Shown: positions 1-5,541, counted from the first letter of the stretch. The stretch is 13,528 nucleotides of DNA from Methylovulum sp. (GCA_028713595.1 JAQTNZ010000025.1:1-13528), one strand, 5' to 3'. Made by a program: numbers and translations. The notes: generated by a model from the sequence alone, not told the origin.

Positions 1-13
1 ATGCGCCGGATGA

Positions 14-100
14 CCGAAAGTATTGCACACCCTACAGAATGAGTTTTATCTCGTTGGTGAAAATAGCAATGTGGTATTGTTTCCGCGTAAGGTGGCATAA
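14..100 (+). pseudogene. Possible C-terminal end of an unknown upstream gene
   Basis: One frame reads about 28 residues ending FYLVGENSNVVLFPRKVA before TAA at 98-100, and this looks protein-like in composition. The same frame is closed by TGA at 11-13. The frame starting at base 1 (MRRMT...) would join it if one base near 16 were skipped, so this may be another one-base frame break or simply the tail of a gene that begins outside the window. No family was recognised and no start codon is assigned. Confidence is low because the segment is so short. Confidence 0.25.
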
Positions 101-147
101 ACAGCCCTTGTAAAAAACATCCGCAGCCAATATAGTGGCCAACCCCT

Positions 148-204
148 TTAACCGGATAGCCCGACGGGGCGACAAGTAGGAGTCATCACCCTATTTCCGG
201 TTAA
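148..204 (+). ncRNA. Candidate structured RNA closed by a 9-bp stem
   Basis: TTAACCGGA at 148-156 is perfectly complementary to TCCGGTTAA at 196-204. Inside it a short hairpin GCCC/GGGC (159-162 with 167-170, loop GACG) is visible. A compact closed-stem RNA upstream of an element gene, in a region that also carries an AlpA-type regulator, recalls the C4/CI-type antisense immunity RNAs of P4- and P1-like elements. That family assignment is only a guess from architecture. It could instead be a leader structure or an operator pair for the gene starting at 241. Confidence 0.35.
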
Positions 205-230
205 TCCTTTTCGTAATGATTACACTTTAA

Positions 231-236
231 TGAGGT
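231..236 (+). promoter_or_regulatory. Ribosome binding site deciding the start at 241
   Basis: TGAGGT lies five bases before ATG 241. The alternative GTG start at 235 overlaps this site and has no Shine-Dalgarno sequence of its own, so ATG 241 is preferred. Confidence 0.55.
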
Positions 237-240
237 GTCG

Positions 241-771
241 ATGATGGAACCGAATTATTACTCACTACAGATGGCGCACGAAGCCACAGGTTACACAAGG
301 GAGCATTTGATTTGCCTGGGTGCAGAGGGGATAATAGGCTTTTATGTTAAGAACTTAAGGGGCTATGCAGTAGCACTGAAAGATGATGATATAGATAGTT
401 ATTTTGAAGAATTATCAACTCTTGAAGAGTACGAGAATCAATTCATAGAATTTATTACTGTAAATAACAATAAGTATAATAATATTCGCTTTGACCACGA
501 AAGCCATTGTCATCATGAAGGAATTGACATTGATGACTACATTTATCATGTGTTCGACACTCTCCCAAAATTATGCAGGATACCTGCATTTACCTTAGAA
601 AATTATCATGTAAACCGAAAAAGAGCTGATTTTAGTCTCTTATACTCGCCTAGCGAAGATAAAAGCTATTATCTGGTCAAAAATATACCTATGGAAGACG
701 TTCAGCTATATATTTCTAAACAGGACGTGGCAAAGCTAAAGAATAAAGAAGTGGTAAAAAAAATGCAATAA
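241..771 (+). CDS. AT-rich hypothetical protein, N-terminal part of a frame-split gene
   Basis: I do not recognise the family. This frame gives about 176 residues, rich in Asp, Glu, Tyr and Asn, with an acidic stretch near residues 45-70 (KDDDID...EELSTLEEYE) and a His cluster HESHCHHEG around 85-93. There is no signal peptide or membrane segment. ATG 241 is chosen over GTG 235 because TGAGGT precedes it by five bases. It ends at TAA 769-771 directly after an A8 run (756-763). A -1 shift there enters the frame that encodes the 792-974 segment, so the two are probably one protein of about 244 residues. The base composition is distinctly more AT-rich than the neighbours, which suggests transfer. 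Such genes sit next to AlpA-type regulators in integrative elements, so an element cargo or immunity role is possible but unproven. Confidence 0.6.
   Translation: MMEPNYYSLQMAHEATGYTREHLICLGAEGIIGFYVKNLRGYAVALKDDDIDSYFEELSTLEEYENQFIEFITVNNNKYNNIRFDHESHCHHEGIDIDDYIYHVFDTLPKLCRIPAFTLENYHVNRKRADFSLLYSPSEDKSYYLVKNIPMEDVQLYISKQDVAKLKNKEVVKKMQ
756..763 (+). other. A8 slip site between the two halves of the gene
   Basis: The zero frame reads GTA AAA AAA ATG, so the last A of GTA plus the two lysine codons form an in-frame A_AAA_AAA heptamer, a classical -1 slippery sequence. A -1 shift gives ...VVKKNAITETERQTMLKL, joining the upstream frame to the downstream segment. A lost A (nine A in the ancestor) or a sequencing error explains it equally well. 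I see no strong downstream stimulatory hairpin. Confidence 0.45.
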
Positions 772-791
772 CTGAAACCGAACGCCAAACC

Positions 792-974
792 ATGTTAAAG
801 CTGATTATCGGCATGGCGATAGATGCCTATGGATATGACCCCAAAAAGCCCCGAAACGCTGCCAGCGGAAGTAAAAATGGGATAAGTGCAAAATTGCAAA
901 CTAAAGGTATTAGCATCAATGACGACACCATCCGCAAATATTTAGACGAAGCGAAAGCCCTGCTACCGCTGTAA
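792..974 (+). CDS. C-terminal part of the frame-split hypothetical protein
   Basis: This segment (60 residues from the internal ATG) reads like the conserved C-terminus of a longer protein rather than a separate gene. The same frame is open upstream through ITETERQT back to the A8 run, and there is no ribosome binding site in front of ATG 792. The tail (ISINDDTIRKYLDEAKALLPL) is a helical segment resembling the end of a helix-turn-helix-type domain seen, from memory, in hypothetical proteins of mobile elements. It should be read as residues about 185-244 of the product starting at 241. An independent 60-residue protein is the less likely alternative. Confidence 0.5.
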   Translation: MLKLIIGMAIDAYGYDPKKPRNAASGSKNGISAKLQTKGISINDDTIRKYLDEAKALLPL

Positions 975-995
975 GCCCAATAGCGGCGCGGATCA

Positions 996-1036
996 TAACC
1001 GATTCGGTTAAGTCATAACCGAGTTCGGCCAATGCC
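996..1036 (+). promoter_or_regulatory. Palindromic operator-like repeats upstream of the AlpA-type gene
   Basis: TAACCGATTCGGTTA at 996-1010 is a perfect 15-bp palindrome with 7-bp arms. A second, degenerate copy beginning TAACCGAGTTCGG follows at 1016-1028. Two closely spaced dyads in front of a DNA-binding regulator gene suggest operator sites, perhaps for autoregulation. Confidence 0.35.
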
Positions 1037-1056
1037 GATGATTAGATTGGCAAACT

Positions 1057-1089
1057 AACCTCGAAAATTCATTAACGGTTATCGAGGTT
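1057..1089 (+). promoter_or_regulatory. Inverted repeat that would mask the ribosome binding site
   Basis: AACCTCGA at 1057-1064 pairs with TCGAGGTT at 1082-1089 across a 17-base loop. The right arm contains GAGG (1084-1087), the only Shine-Dalgarno sequence for ATG 1096. As RNA the hairpin would hide the site; as DNA it could be an operator for the regulator. Confidence 0.4.
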
Positions 1090-1095
1090 TTAAGA

Positions 1096-1662
1096 ATGAC
1101 TACACAATCCACCCCCCAACCCTGCCACCTAAGCGAACTGGCTTTATTGCGGCTCACGCAAATTATCGGCAATCTCAAAGCCAACCCGTCTATCCCAGCA
1201 CTTATTCCAGTTGGGCGGACAACCTTCTTAAACGGCGTAAAATCTGGCAAATACCTTAGAGCCGAAGACATCCCCGCCCTGATTGAATCTATCGGACACG
1301 CGGCGAACGTGGCAAGCGGCAATGACTCAAGCCCTGGCTTTAGCAGCAAAACGCAACACCGAAAAGTTATCTCCCTATCTGCAACAATCAAAAAAACCGA
1401 ACTTAGCCGTTCAACGATTGATAACTTGCTAAAAAAAGGTGAGTTTCCGCAACCGATAAAATTATCTTCACGGACAATAGGCTTTATCGAATCAGAAATT
1501 GACCAATGGCTTGCCGACAAAGCCACCCGTAATGGTATGGAAACGCGCCACTACCAGACAAACCCGAAGTCTTGCCGCCTGTCAACCTTGTTCAATATGT
1601 TATACAAGATCATGATCATGATAAACCTGTTTATAGAATGGTTTGATGATGACGGCGAATAA
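1096..1662 (+). CDS. AlpA-family transcriptional regulator with two AlpA-like halves
   Basis: AlpA-type regulators are small winged-helix DNA-binding proteins of integrative elements and prophages that control excision or element genes. Residues about 90-148 carry a complete AlpA-like domain: ATIKKTELSRSTIDNLLKKG (helix-turn-helix), QPIKLSSRTIGF (beta wing) and ESEIDQWLADK (closing helix). Residues about 20-72 look like a second AlpA unit, IPVGRTTFLNGVKSGKY joined straight to LRAEDIPALIESIG, with the wing segment missing. This suggests a tandem fusion in which the first unit is degenerate. The tail after residue 150 is not typical. ATG 1096 has GAGG eight bases upstream, inside an inverted repeat. 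No integrase gene is visible nearby. The family call is confident; the tandem reading is my own alignment by eye. Confidence 0.75.
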   Translation: MTTQSTPQPCHLSELALLRLTQIIGNLKANPSIPALIPVGRTTFLNGVKSGKYLRAEDIPALIESIGHAANVASGNDSSPGFSSKTQHRKVISLSATIKKTELSRSTIDNLLKKGEFPQPIKLSSRTIGFIESEIDQWLADKATRNGMETRHYQTNPKSCRLSTLFNMLYKIMIMINLFIEWFDDDGE

Positions 1663-1745
1663 GTTTAGCCCGCGATAGGCGATGGCTGAAAGCCAACGGC
1701 GGTGCAATACGGCTATCGCCTATTGCACCGCTAGGGCAATCATCT
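1663..1745 (+). repeat. Overlapping inverted repeats between the AlpA-type gene and hicA
   Basis: GCGGTGCAATA at 1699-1709 pairs perfectly with TATTGCACCGC at 1721-1731. ATAGGCGAT at 1675-1683 pairs with ATCGCCTAT at 1715-1723, and GGCT at 1684-1687 with AGCC at 1691-1694. The first two pairings share bases 1721-1723, so they compete. There is no U-run after the last hairpin, so it is not a classical terminator. It may end the upstream transcript or regulate hicA. Confidence 0.45.
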
Positions 1746-1752
1746 ATATGAT
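1723..1752 (+). promoter_or_regulatory. Candidate hicAB promoter
   Basis: TTGCAC (1723-1728) and TATGAT (1747-1752) are spaced by 18 bases, a reasonable sigma-70 arrangement 33 bases upstream of the hicA start. The -35 box lies in the right arm of the hairpin described just upstream. Confidence 0.35.
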
Positions 1753-1785
1753 ACGGATATTCTTAAATGTGGACTAAAGCGCATT

Positions 1786-1965
1786 ATGAACGGTAAACAA
1801 ATCATCGCCAAATTAAAGGCGGAAGGCTGGACTTTAGGCAGGATAGAAGGCAGCCACCATATCATGGAAAAAGTGGGGATGCCGCGCGGTGTGCCCGTTC
1901 CCATTCATGGCACTAAGGACATTGGCGTGGGTTTGCCAAGGCAATTGAAAAACAAACAGGTGTAA
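1786..1965 (+). CDS. hicA: HicA-family mRNA interferase toxin, 3' end frameshifted
   Basis: HicA toxins are small dsRBD-fold ribonucleases that cleave mRNA. MNGKQIIAKLKAEGWTLGRI followed by EGSHHIM carries the family's lysine-rich start and the catalytic histidine in GSHH, with the expected HGTKDIGVGL strand after it. The final nine residues (PRQLKNKQV) do not fit. Adding one base after 1935 restores AKAIEKQTGVKLK, the usual HicA ending, with TGA at 1974-1976 overlapping the hicB ATG at 1973 (ATGA). That overlap strongly suggests a one-base loss, either a real inactivation or a sequencing error. The start ATG 1786 has no clear Shine-Dalgarno sequence. The downstream partner is hicB. Confidence 0.75.
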   Translation: MNGKQIIAKLKAEGWTLGRIEGSHHIMEKVGMPRGVPVPIHGTKDIGVGLPRQLKNKQV

Positions 1966-1972
1966 AACTAAA

Positions 1973-2389
1973 ATGAAAACACATTATCCTTATACGATTG
2001 AAAAAGATGCGGACGGTTTTCTGTTCGTTCAATTCCTTGATCTGGAAGAGGCCTTTACCCAAGGTGAAACTTTAGAAGAAGCGACATTCAACGCGCAAGA
2101 AGTTTTAAGCGCCCTGTTGGCTTACAGGCTGGAACACCATCAGGACATCCCCGAAGCTTCGCCCTGTCCTGATAATGCTTATACCGTGACCCCCAGACCG
2201 GAAGTGCAAGCGGCCTTGTTAGTAAAAAACGCCAGGGGCGATAGGCCGTTATCGGAGCTTGCCAACGCAATGGACACGTCTTGGCCGGAAGCGGAAAAAC
2301 TGGAAAATCCCCATCATTGGCCTAATTTAAGGCAACTGGACAAAGCCGCCAGGGCATTAGGAAAACGCTTAGTTTTATCACTTGAATAA
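1973..2389 (+). CDS. hicB: HicB-family antitoxin
   Basis: HicB neutralises HicA and represses its own operon. Residues about 1-60 (YPYTIEKDADGFLFVQFLDLEEAFTQG... then EEATFNAQEVLSALLAYRLE) show the HicB-like partial RNase H fold, including the typical '.F.DL..A.T.G.T.EEA' pattern. The C-terminal half (about 90-138, LSELANAMDTSWPEAEKLEN...LRQLDKAARALGKRLVLSLE) looks like an XRE-type helix-turn-helix for operator binding. The length of 138 residues is normal for the HTH-bearing HicB class. It follows hicA; in the repaired hicA frame the genes overlap by ATGA, so translation would be coupled. It appears intact. Confidence 0.85.
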   Translation: MKTHYPYTIEKDADGFLFVQFLDLEEAFTQGETLEEATFNAQEVLSALLAYRLEHHQDIPEASPCPDNAYTVTPRPEVQAALLVKNARGDRPLSELANAMDTSWPEAEKLENPHHWPNLRQLDKAARALGKRLVLSLE

Positions 2390-2433
2390 ACGTCTAATTT
2401 TGCTATGTTTTTCCAGATCAAGAAACACCACTC

Positions 2434-2517
2434 TCATTTATACACCTCTTTTCGATGCCCGATTTCGACAACCAAAATAACCAGTTGTTTATTTTCGGGC
2501 TTGCAACGTAATGCGTT
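2434..2517 (-). pseudogene. C-terminal remnant of a RelE/ParE-type toxin
   Basis: Read on the minus strand, this stretch encodes ENKQLVILVVEIGHRKEVYK and then TGA. That is the characteristic last strand and tail of RelE/ParE-superfamily toxins (VxIxxIGHRxxVY). Only about 27 residues remain before an in-frame stop upstream, and the rest of the domain cannot be found in the adjacent sequence. A short minus-strand frame starting at the overlapping ATG (2438) stops after 19 codons. It is a decayed toxin gene on the opposite strand from hicAB. Confidence 0.55.
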
Positions 2518-2566
2518 TTACGAGTTGTTGGGGGCATGTTCTTGCCGCTTGCCTTAACCCACAACG

Positions 2567-3421
2567 CTACTTTCTCTGCCACAACCAAACAATAGGATAG
2601 GCCAGTTGCCTGCACAAACCTTCGGGCAAGTAGGTTGATATACCATAACGTGCCGGAAAATGGCTTTTGGGTTGATGTAAGGTGCCAAATAAGCGGTCAT
2701 AAACGGGCAACAGCGCCGCGTAGTTCTTATTAACCACCAGCGGGCTATCGTTGGCATGGTGCCAATGGTGAAAGTGGGGGGTGGAGAGGATATGTTCCAA
2801 CCAGCCAAAGCGAAATTTGACATTGGCGTGGATAAAAATGCCCCAGATGTTGTTGAACGAGAGCAACAGCAACGAGAAAACCTCGGCCTCGCCACCGGAC
2901 AAGTCCACCAAGCCTAAGCCACAGACCGGAATAAAGCTAATGCTTCTTAAAAACACCACTTCCAACGGATGCACACGGGTGGCGACTAGCCAGTCAATTT
3001 CGGTGGGGCTATGGTGAATGCAATGGATGCGCCATATAAAAGGGATTTCATGCGCCCAACGGTGCGCCCAGTAAAAGCCAAAATCCCCGGCGGCGATAAT
3101 CGCCACTATGCGTACGCCCACCGGCAAGCTTTGCACAGTGGCAAACCATTCGGCAGGCAATAGCGAACGGAAACCCATAACGGTGATGCCATTGGCGATG
3201 ACCAATAAAAAAGACGGCAAAAGGCCGCTCAGAAACAAATAGGACACATCGGTCATAAAGTGTTTCCGAAACAGCTTTTGCCGCCTAAGATAAAAGATTT
3301 TTTCCAGCGGTGCGATGGCAACCAGGGCGATCAGGAACCAAGTCGCCAACGCCAAGGCTTTGTCATCAAGGCCTGCCAGCAGATAAGCCCATTGGTTTAG
3401 GATGGTTTCCGGCGACATCAA
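2567..3421 (-). CDS. Fatty acid hydroxylase / sterol desaturase superfamily membrane protein
   Basis: The family uses a di-iron centre held by histidine clusters to hydroxylate or desaturate membrane lipids at the cytoplasmic face. The 284-residue product has all the clusters: H120RWAH124, H133CIHH137 and H216FHHWHH222, plus H198. Hydrophobic segments at about 22-40, 60-82, 104-120 and 157-198 would form membrane helices. AGGTG lies just upstream of ATG 3421, supporting this start. The substrate cannot be told from sequence; bacterial members act on sterols, carotenoids, fatty acids or ether lipids. It lies downstream of, and in the same direction as, the PEP-CTERM gene with a 55-base gap. 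No truncation is seen. Confidence 0.85.
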   Translation of the reverse strand: MMSPETILNQWAYLLAGLDDKALALATWFLIALVAIAPLEKIFYLRRQKLFRKHFMTDVSYLFLSGLLPSFLLVIANGITVMGFRSLLPAEWFATVQSLPVGVRIVAIIAAGDFGFYWAHRWAHEIPFIWRIHCIHHSPTEIDWLVATRVHPLEVVFLRSISFIPVCGLGLVDLSGGEAEVFSLLLLSFNNIWGIFIHANVKFRFGWLEHILSTPHFHHWHHANDSPLVVNKNYAALLPVYDRLFGTLHQPKSHFPARYGISTYLPEGLCRQLAYPIVWLWQRK

Positions 3422-3476
3422 ACACCTATTGGCACAATCTGCCCGTAGGCCAGATACAAGCTTAAGGGCATTAGGG

Positions 3477-4175
3477 TCAAATAGCGGTATTGCGGCGTTT
3501 TAGGTACATTGACGCGGCCAACACACCCGAAAATAACAGCCAAATTATGTTGGGTTCAGGCACCGTCTTAGTCAGCGTGACATCGCCCAGTAACAACAGC
3601 GGTTCAGGGGCAACGCCTAGCGTTGAGTTGGCAAGAAACTGCAACAAATTGTTGCCCGCGCCGGCGGTGATATTCATGGTCACGAGCGCCCAAGGCAAGG
3701 CATAATCCCTACTGGTGTCAATCGTGACTTGGGTGCTGTTAATGGTAATGCCACCGCCTAACGAAACTGCCCAATACATATTAGTGGTGACACCCGTAGT
3801 GGTAAAGCCTGCGTTACCCGAACCGGCCGGGGTGCGGTTGGCGGCGGATTCGTAGAAACTCAGCGCATAGGTTTGTCCGACAATCAGGCCGTTGACAACC
3901 GTGGCGACACCGGAGTAACCTAGGTGATTGACGCCGTCATGGATATTCCAGGTGTCGGCCATATTGACAACGCTGGTGCTGCCGCCACTGCCAGGGACGG
4001 CCTGGATGCGGTTGGCCTGAAACGCCGCCCCGGTGTCTTGATTGTTGATGTAATCGACCGATGAGAGTTCGGCGCTGCCAATGGTGGTAAACCCGGACAG
4101 GTTACTGTTGACCAAATTGGCCTGGGCCAGGCCAGAACTGAGTGTCAGCACGGCAAGAATCAAATGTCGTTTCAT
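3477..4175 (-). CDS. PEP-CTERM sorting domain-containing exported protein
   Basis: This 232-residue protein has a Sec signal peptide (MKRHLILAVLTLSSGLAQA, likely cut after A19). The C-terminus has the PEP-CTERM tripartite signal: VPEP at 205-208, a hydrophobic helix at about 210-225, and a basic end (KRRN). Such signals are cut by an exosortase during export linked to exopolysaccharide production. The middle (about 20-200) is Gly/Ser/Thr/Asn-rich beta-type sequence typical of these surface proteins and has no catalytic motif. No strong Shine-Dalgarno sequence precedes ATG 4175. A sigma-54-like box lies about 315 bases upstream. No exosortase gene is in the window, so sorting depends on genes elsewhere. 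Confidence 0.9.
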   Translation of the reverse strand: MKRHLILAVLTLSSGLAQANLVNSNLSGFTTIGSAELSSVDYINNQDTGAAFQANRIQAVPGSGGSTSVVNMADTWNIHDGVNHLGYSGVATVVNGLIVGQTYALSFYESAANRTPAGSGNAGFTTTGVTTNMYWAVSLGGGITINSTQVTIDTSRDYALPWALVTMNITAGAGNNLLQFLANSTLGVAPEPLLLLGDVTLTKTVPEPNIIWLLFSGVLAASMYLKRRNTAI

Positions 4176-4205
4176 GGTTATAAATTTAAGGTTGGGATGA
4201 GATTG

Positions 4206-4237
4206 CCCTCGGCCATAAGCCTGGGGGTTTTTGTTTT
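4206..4237 (+). terminator. Rho-independent terminator-like hairpin on the plus strand
   Basis: CCCTCGGC (4206-4213) can pair with GCCTGGGG (4219-4226) with one G-T pair and one mismatch, followed by TTTTTGTTTT (4228-4237). It lies in the leader of the minus-strand PEP-CTERM gene, and no plus-strand gene ends before it. It might stop antisense transcription. Confidence 0.4.
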
Positions 4238-4661
4238 ATGTGTTTTAGGGTGCTAGTGCCTATAGGGGGTTTAAGAAGACCAGAATGCAAAAAATATTGA
4301 CAGCTTTTTTTTGCCTGACGTGCAGCCTATCGGTTGCCCATCGCTTATCTTGCCCCATAGGGTTTGGGTACGAATCCATGTCCGCCTAAGCTGTTGGTGA
4401 TTTATGGGATTTTGGCAAACACTAGCCCGCCATTATCCGGTTTTCTGTGGTTTTTACGGCTCATGTGAAAATTATCAATGACTTTACAGCAATTTTTATG
4501 CCGTATATTTTTTATAAAATAAATACAATTGCTTGTAAGTGGCTGATGGCAGGTAAGCGGCAAGGGGGTGTAAAAAAATATGACACGCCATAAGGTCGCC
4601 TAAACCGTTTACGGCGGGTTGGTTCCAGTAAGGGAGGTTATTGGAATGACAGAAAACTAAC
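4238..4661. other. Intergenic region without a recognised gene
   Basis: This gap separates divergently oriented genes (the PEP-CTERM gene to the left, the HigB-type gene to the right). Apart from the sigma-54-like box at 4489-4502 I see only AT-rich sequence around 4500-4540 and no coding frame, RNA gene or long repeat. Confidence 0.5.
4489..4502 (-). promoter_or_regulatory. Sigma-54-like promoter element for the PEP-CTERM gene
   Basis: On the minus strand the sequence is CGGCATAAAAATTGCT, a GG-N10-GC arrangement close to the -24/-12 consensus TGGCAC-N5-TTGCW. PEP-CTERM/EPS genes in several proteobacteria are known to use RpoN-dependent promoters (PrsK/PrsR). The distance to the start is about 315 bases, which is long, so this is tentative. 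Confidence 0.3.
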
Positions 4662-4692
4662 TTACACTAAAAAGTAACCAATTTGTTACAAT
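4662..4692 (+). promoter_or_regulatory. Candidate promoter and operator of the HigB-type toxin gene
   Basis: TACAAT at 4687-4692 is a good -10 box; TTACAC at 4662-4667 is a weak -35. GTAAC...GTTAC (4673-4677 and 4684-4688, with minor offset) forms a small dyad overlapping the -10, suitable for antitoxin autorepression. The -10 ends only six bases before ATG 4699, so the transcript would start at or near the ATG, that is, leaderless; no Shine-Dalgarno sequence is present. Confidence 0.4.
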
Positions 4693-4905
4693 ACGCTGAT
4701 GAATTATTCCATTACTTATTACAGCGCAGACGTTCAAACCGAAATATTTGCACTGCCAAAAACCTTACAAGCGCGTTATATCGGCTTATCAGCGCGGATG
4801 ATGCAGCATGGCGCTAACTTGGGCGAGCCGCATACAAAAGCTCTGGGTGATGGTTTGTTTGAATTGCGGCTTAAAGGATCGGAAGGTATTGCACGGATTT
4901 TTTAC

Positions 4906-5117
4906 TGTACTAGAAGTTACGCATTGACAGCAGAGACTATATAAAAATCATATACTTAAAGCTTCTTTGTGAAAAATACAGTCCAGTCATAATTTAAAGG
5001 AAACCTATAAATTTAAATTTTCAATACATTGATTTTAAACAGTAAAAATTTTTACATCAATTCGCATTGGCATGGTTTTCAAAAAGTCCTTTCTGTCAAT
5101 GCGTAACTTCTATGTAC
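4906..5117. repeat. 5-bp target site duplication flanking the inserted element
   Basis: TGTAC at 4906-4910 and again at 5113-5117 directly abuts the inverted termini. Collapsing one copy rebuilds the toxin reading frame, which confirms that this is an insertion duplication. Confidence 0.8.
4911..5112. mobile_element. 202-bp MITE-like element with 18-bp perfect terminal inverted repeats
   Basis: The termini are TAGAAGTTACGCATTGAC (4911-4928) and its exact reverse complement (5095-5112). The similarity extends inward to about 28 bases with three mismatches. The inside is AT-rich and has no open frame long enough for a transposase, so it must depend on an enzyme supplied elsewhere. A 5-bp duplication flanks it. 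I could not assign it to an IS family. It sits inside the HigB-type toxin gene and supplies the premature stop. No second copy is visible in the window. Confidence 0.85.
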
Positions 5118-5223
5118 TTTAGTCGGTCGCCGGATTGTGATGCTGCATAGTTTCGTTAAAAAAACGCAAAAAACGCCAGCGCATGAACTAATTGTGCCCA
5201 ACATCGCATGAACGAGGTTAAAC

Positions 5224-5535
5224 ATGAACACTGACCGTACCGCTCCAATGCTGACCCACGAAGAAATGGTCAACACCCTGTTAGCCGACCCCGTGGTGTA
5301 CGCCGAATATCAACGATTGGAACGTGAGGAATTTACGATACTTGATGAAATTCTCAACGCCCGCCACGCCGCCGGATTAACCCAAGCACAAGTCGCCGAA
5401 CGTATGGGCACCAAAGCATCGGCGGTGGCGCGTCTGGAAAGCGCGTTGGTGTCCGGCAAGCATTCCCCGTCCATAGACACCTTGCGTAAATATGCCGCTG
5501 CGATCGGTAAAAAATTAGAAGTGCATCTAGTTTAG
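5224..5535 (+). CDS. higA: HigA-type XRE-family antitoxin
   Basis: HigA-type antitoxins bind the toxin and repress the operon through an XRE helix-turn-helix. Residues 1-45 (MLTHEEMVNTLLADPVVYAEYQRLEREE) form the usual helical N-terminus. Residues about 47-85 (ARHAAGLTQAQVAERMGTKA then SAVARLES) form the helix-turn-helix, followed by SPSIDTLRKYAAAIGKKLEV. The length of 103 residues is normal. GAGG at 5214-5217 is six bases before ATG 5224, and the ancestral toxin frame would overlap this start, giving translational coupling. The gene looks intact although its toxin partner is broken, so it is an orphan antitoxin; with the element inserted upstream its original promoter is 525 bases away. Confidence 0.88.
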   Translation: MNTDRTAPMLTHEEMVNTLLADPVVYAEYQRLEREEFTILDEILNARHAAGLTQAQVAERMGTKASAVARLESALVSGKHSPSIDTLRKYAAAIGKKLEVHLV

Positions 5536-5541
5536 CAACTT

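Larger units (their letters stand above)
4699..5234 (+). pseudogene. higB: HigB/RelE-type (Gp49-like) toxin gene interrupted by a MITE
   Basis: Toxins of this family cleave mRNA on the ribosome. Residues 1-71 are intact (TYYSADVQTEIFALPKTLQA..., LGDGLFELRLKGSEGIARIFYCT). A 202-bp element then interrupts the gene. Removing the element plus one TGTAC copy restores the frame exactly: ...IFYCT followed by LVGRRIVMLHSFVKKTQKT, which is the conserved core and signature tail of this family. A further one-base loss after 5196 (GTG CCC for GTG GCC) must be repaired to reach QHRMNEVKHEH with TGA at 5232-5234, which would overlap the higA start by 11 bases. As it stands the gene gives an 81-residue protein ending at 4944 inside the element, lacking the C-terminal strands, and is presumably inactive. 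Confidence 0.85.

Noticed and set aside
1008..1526. 172-codon minus-strand frame
   Set aside because: It lies opposite the AlpA-type gene, has no recognisable domain, and overlaps its regulatory region.
2418..2615. 65-codon minus-strand frame
   Set aside because: It is a different frame from the RelE/ParE tail and overlaps the hydroxylase 3' end; composition is not protein-like.
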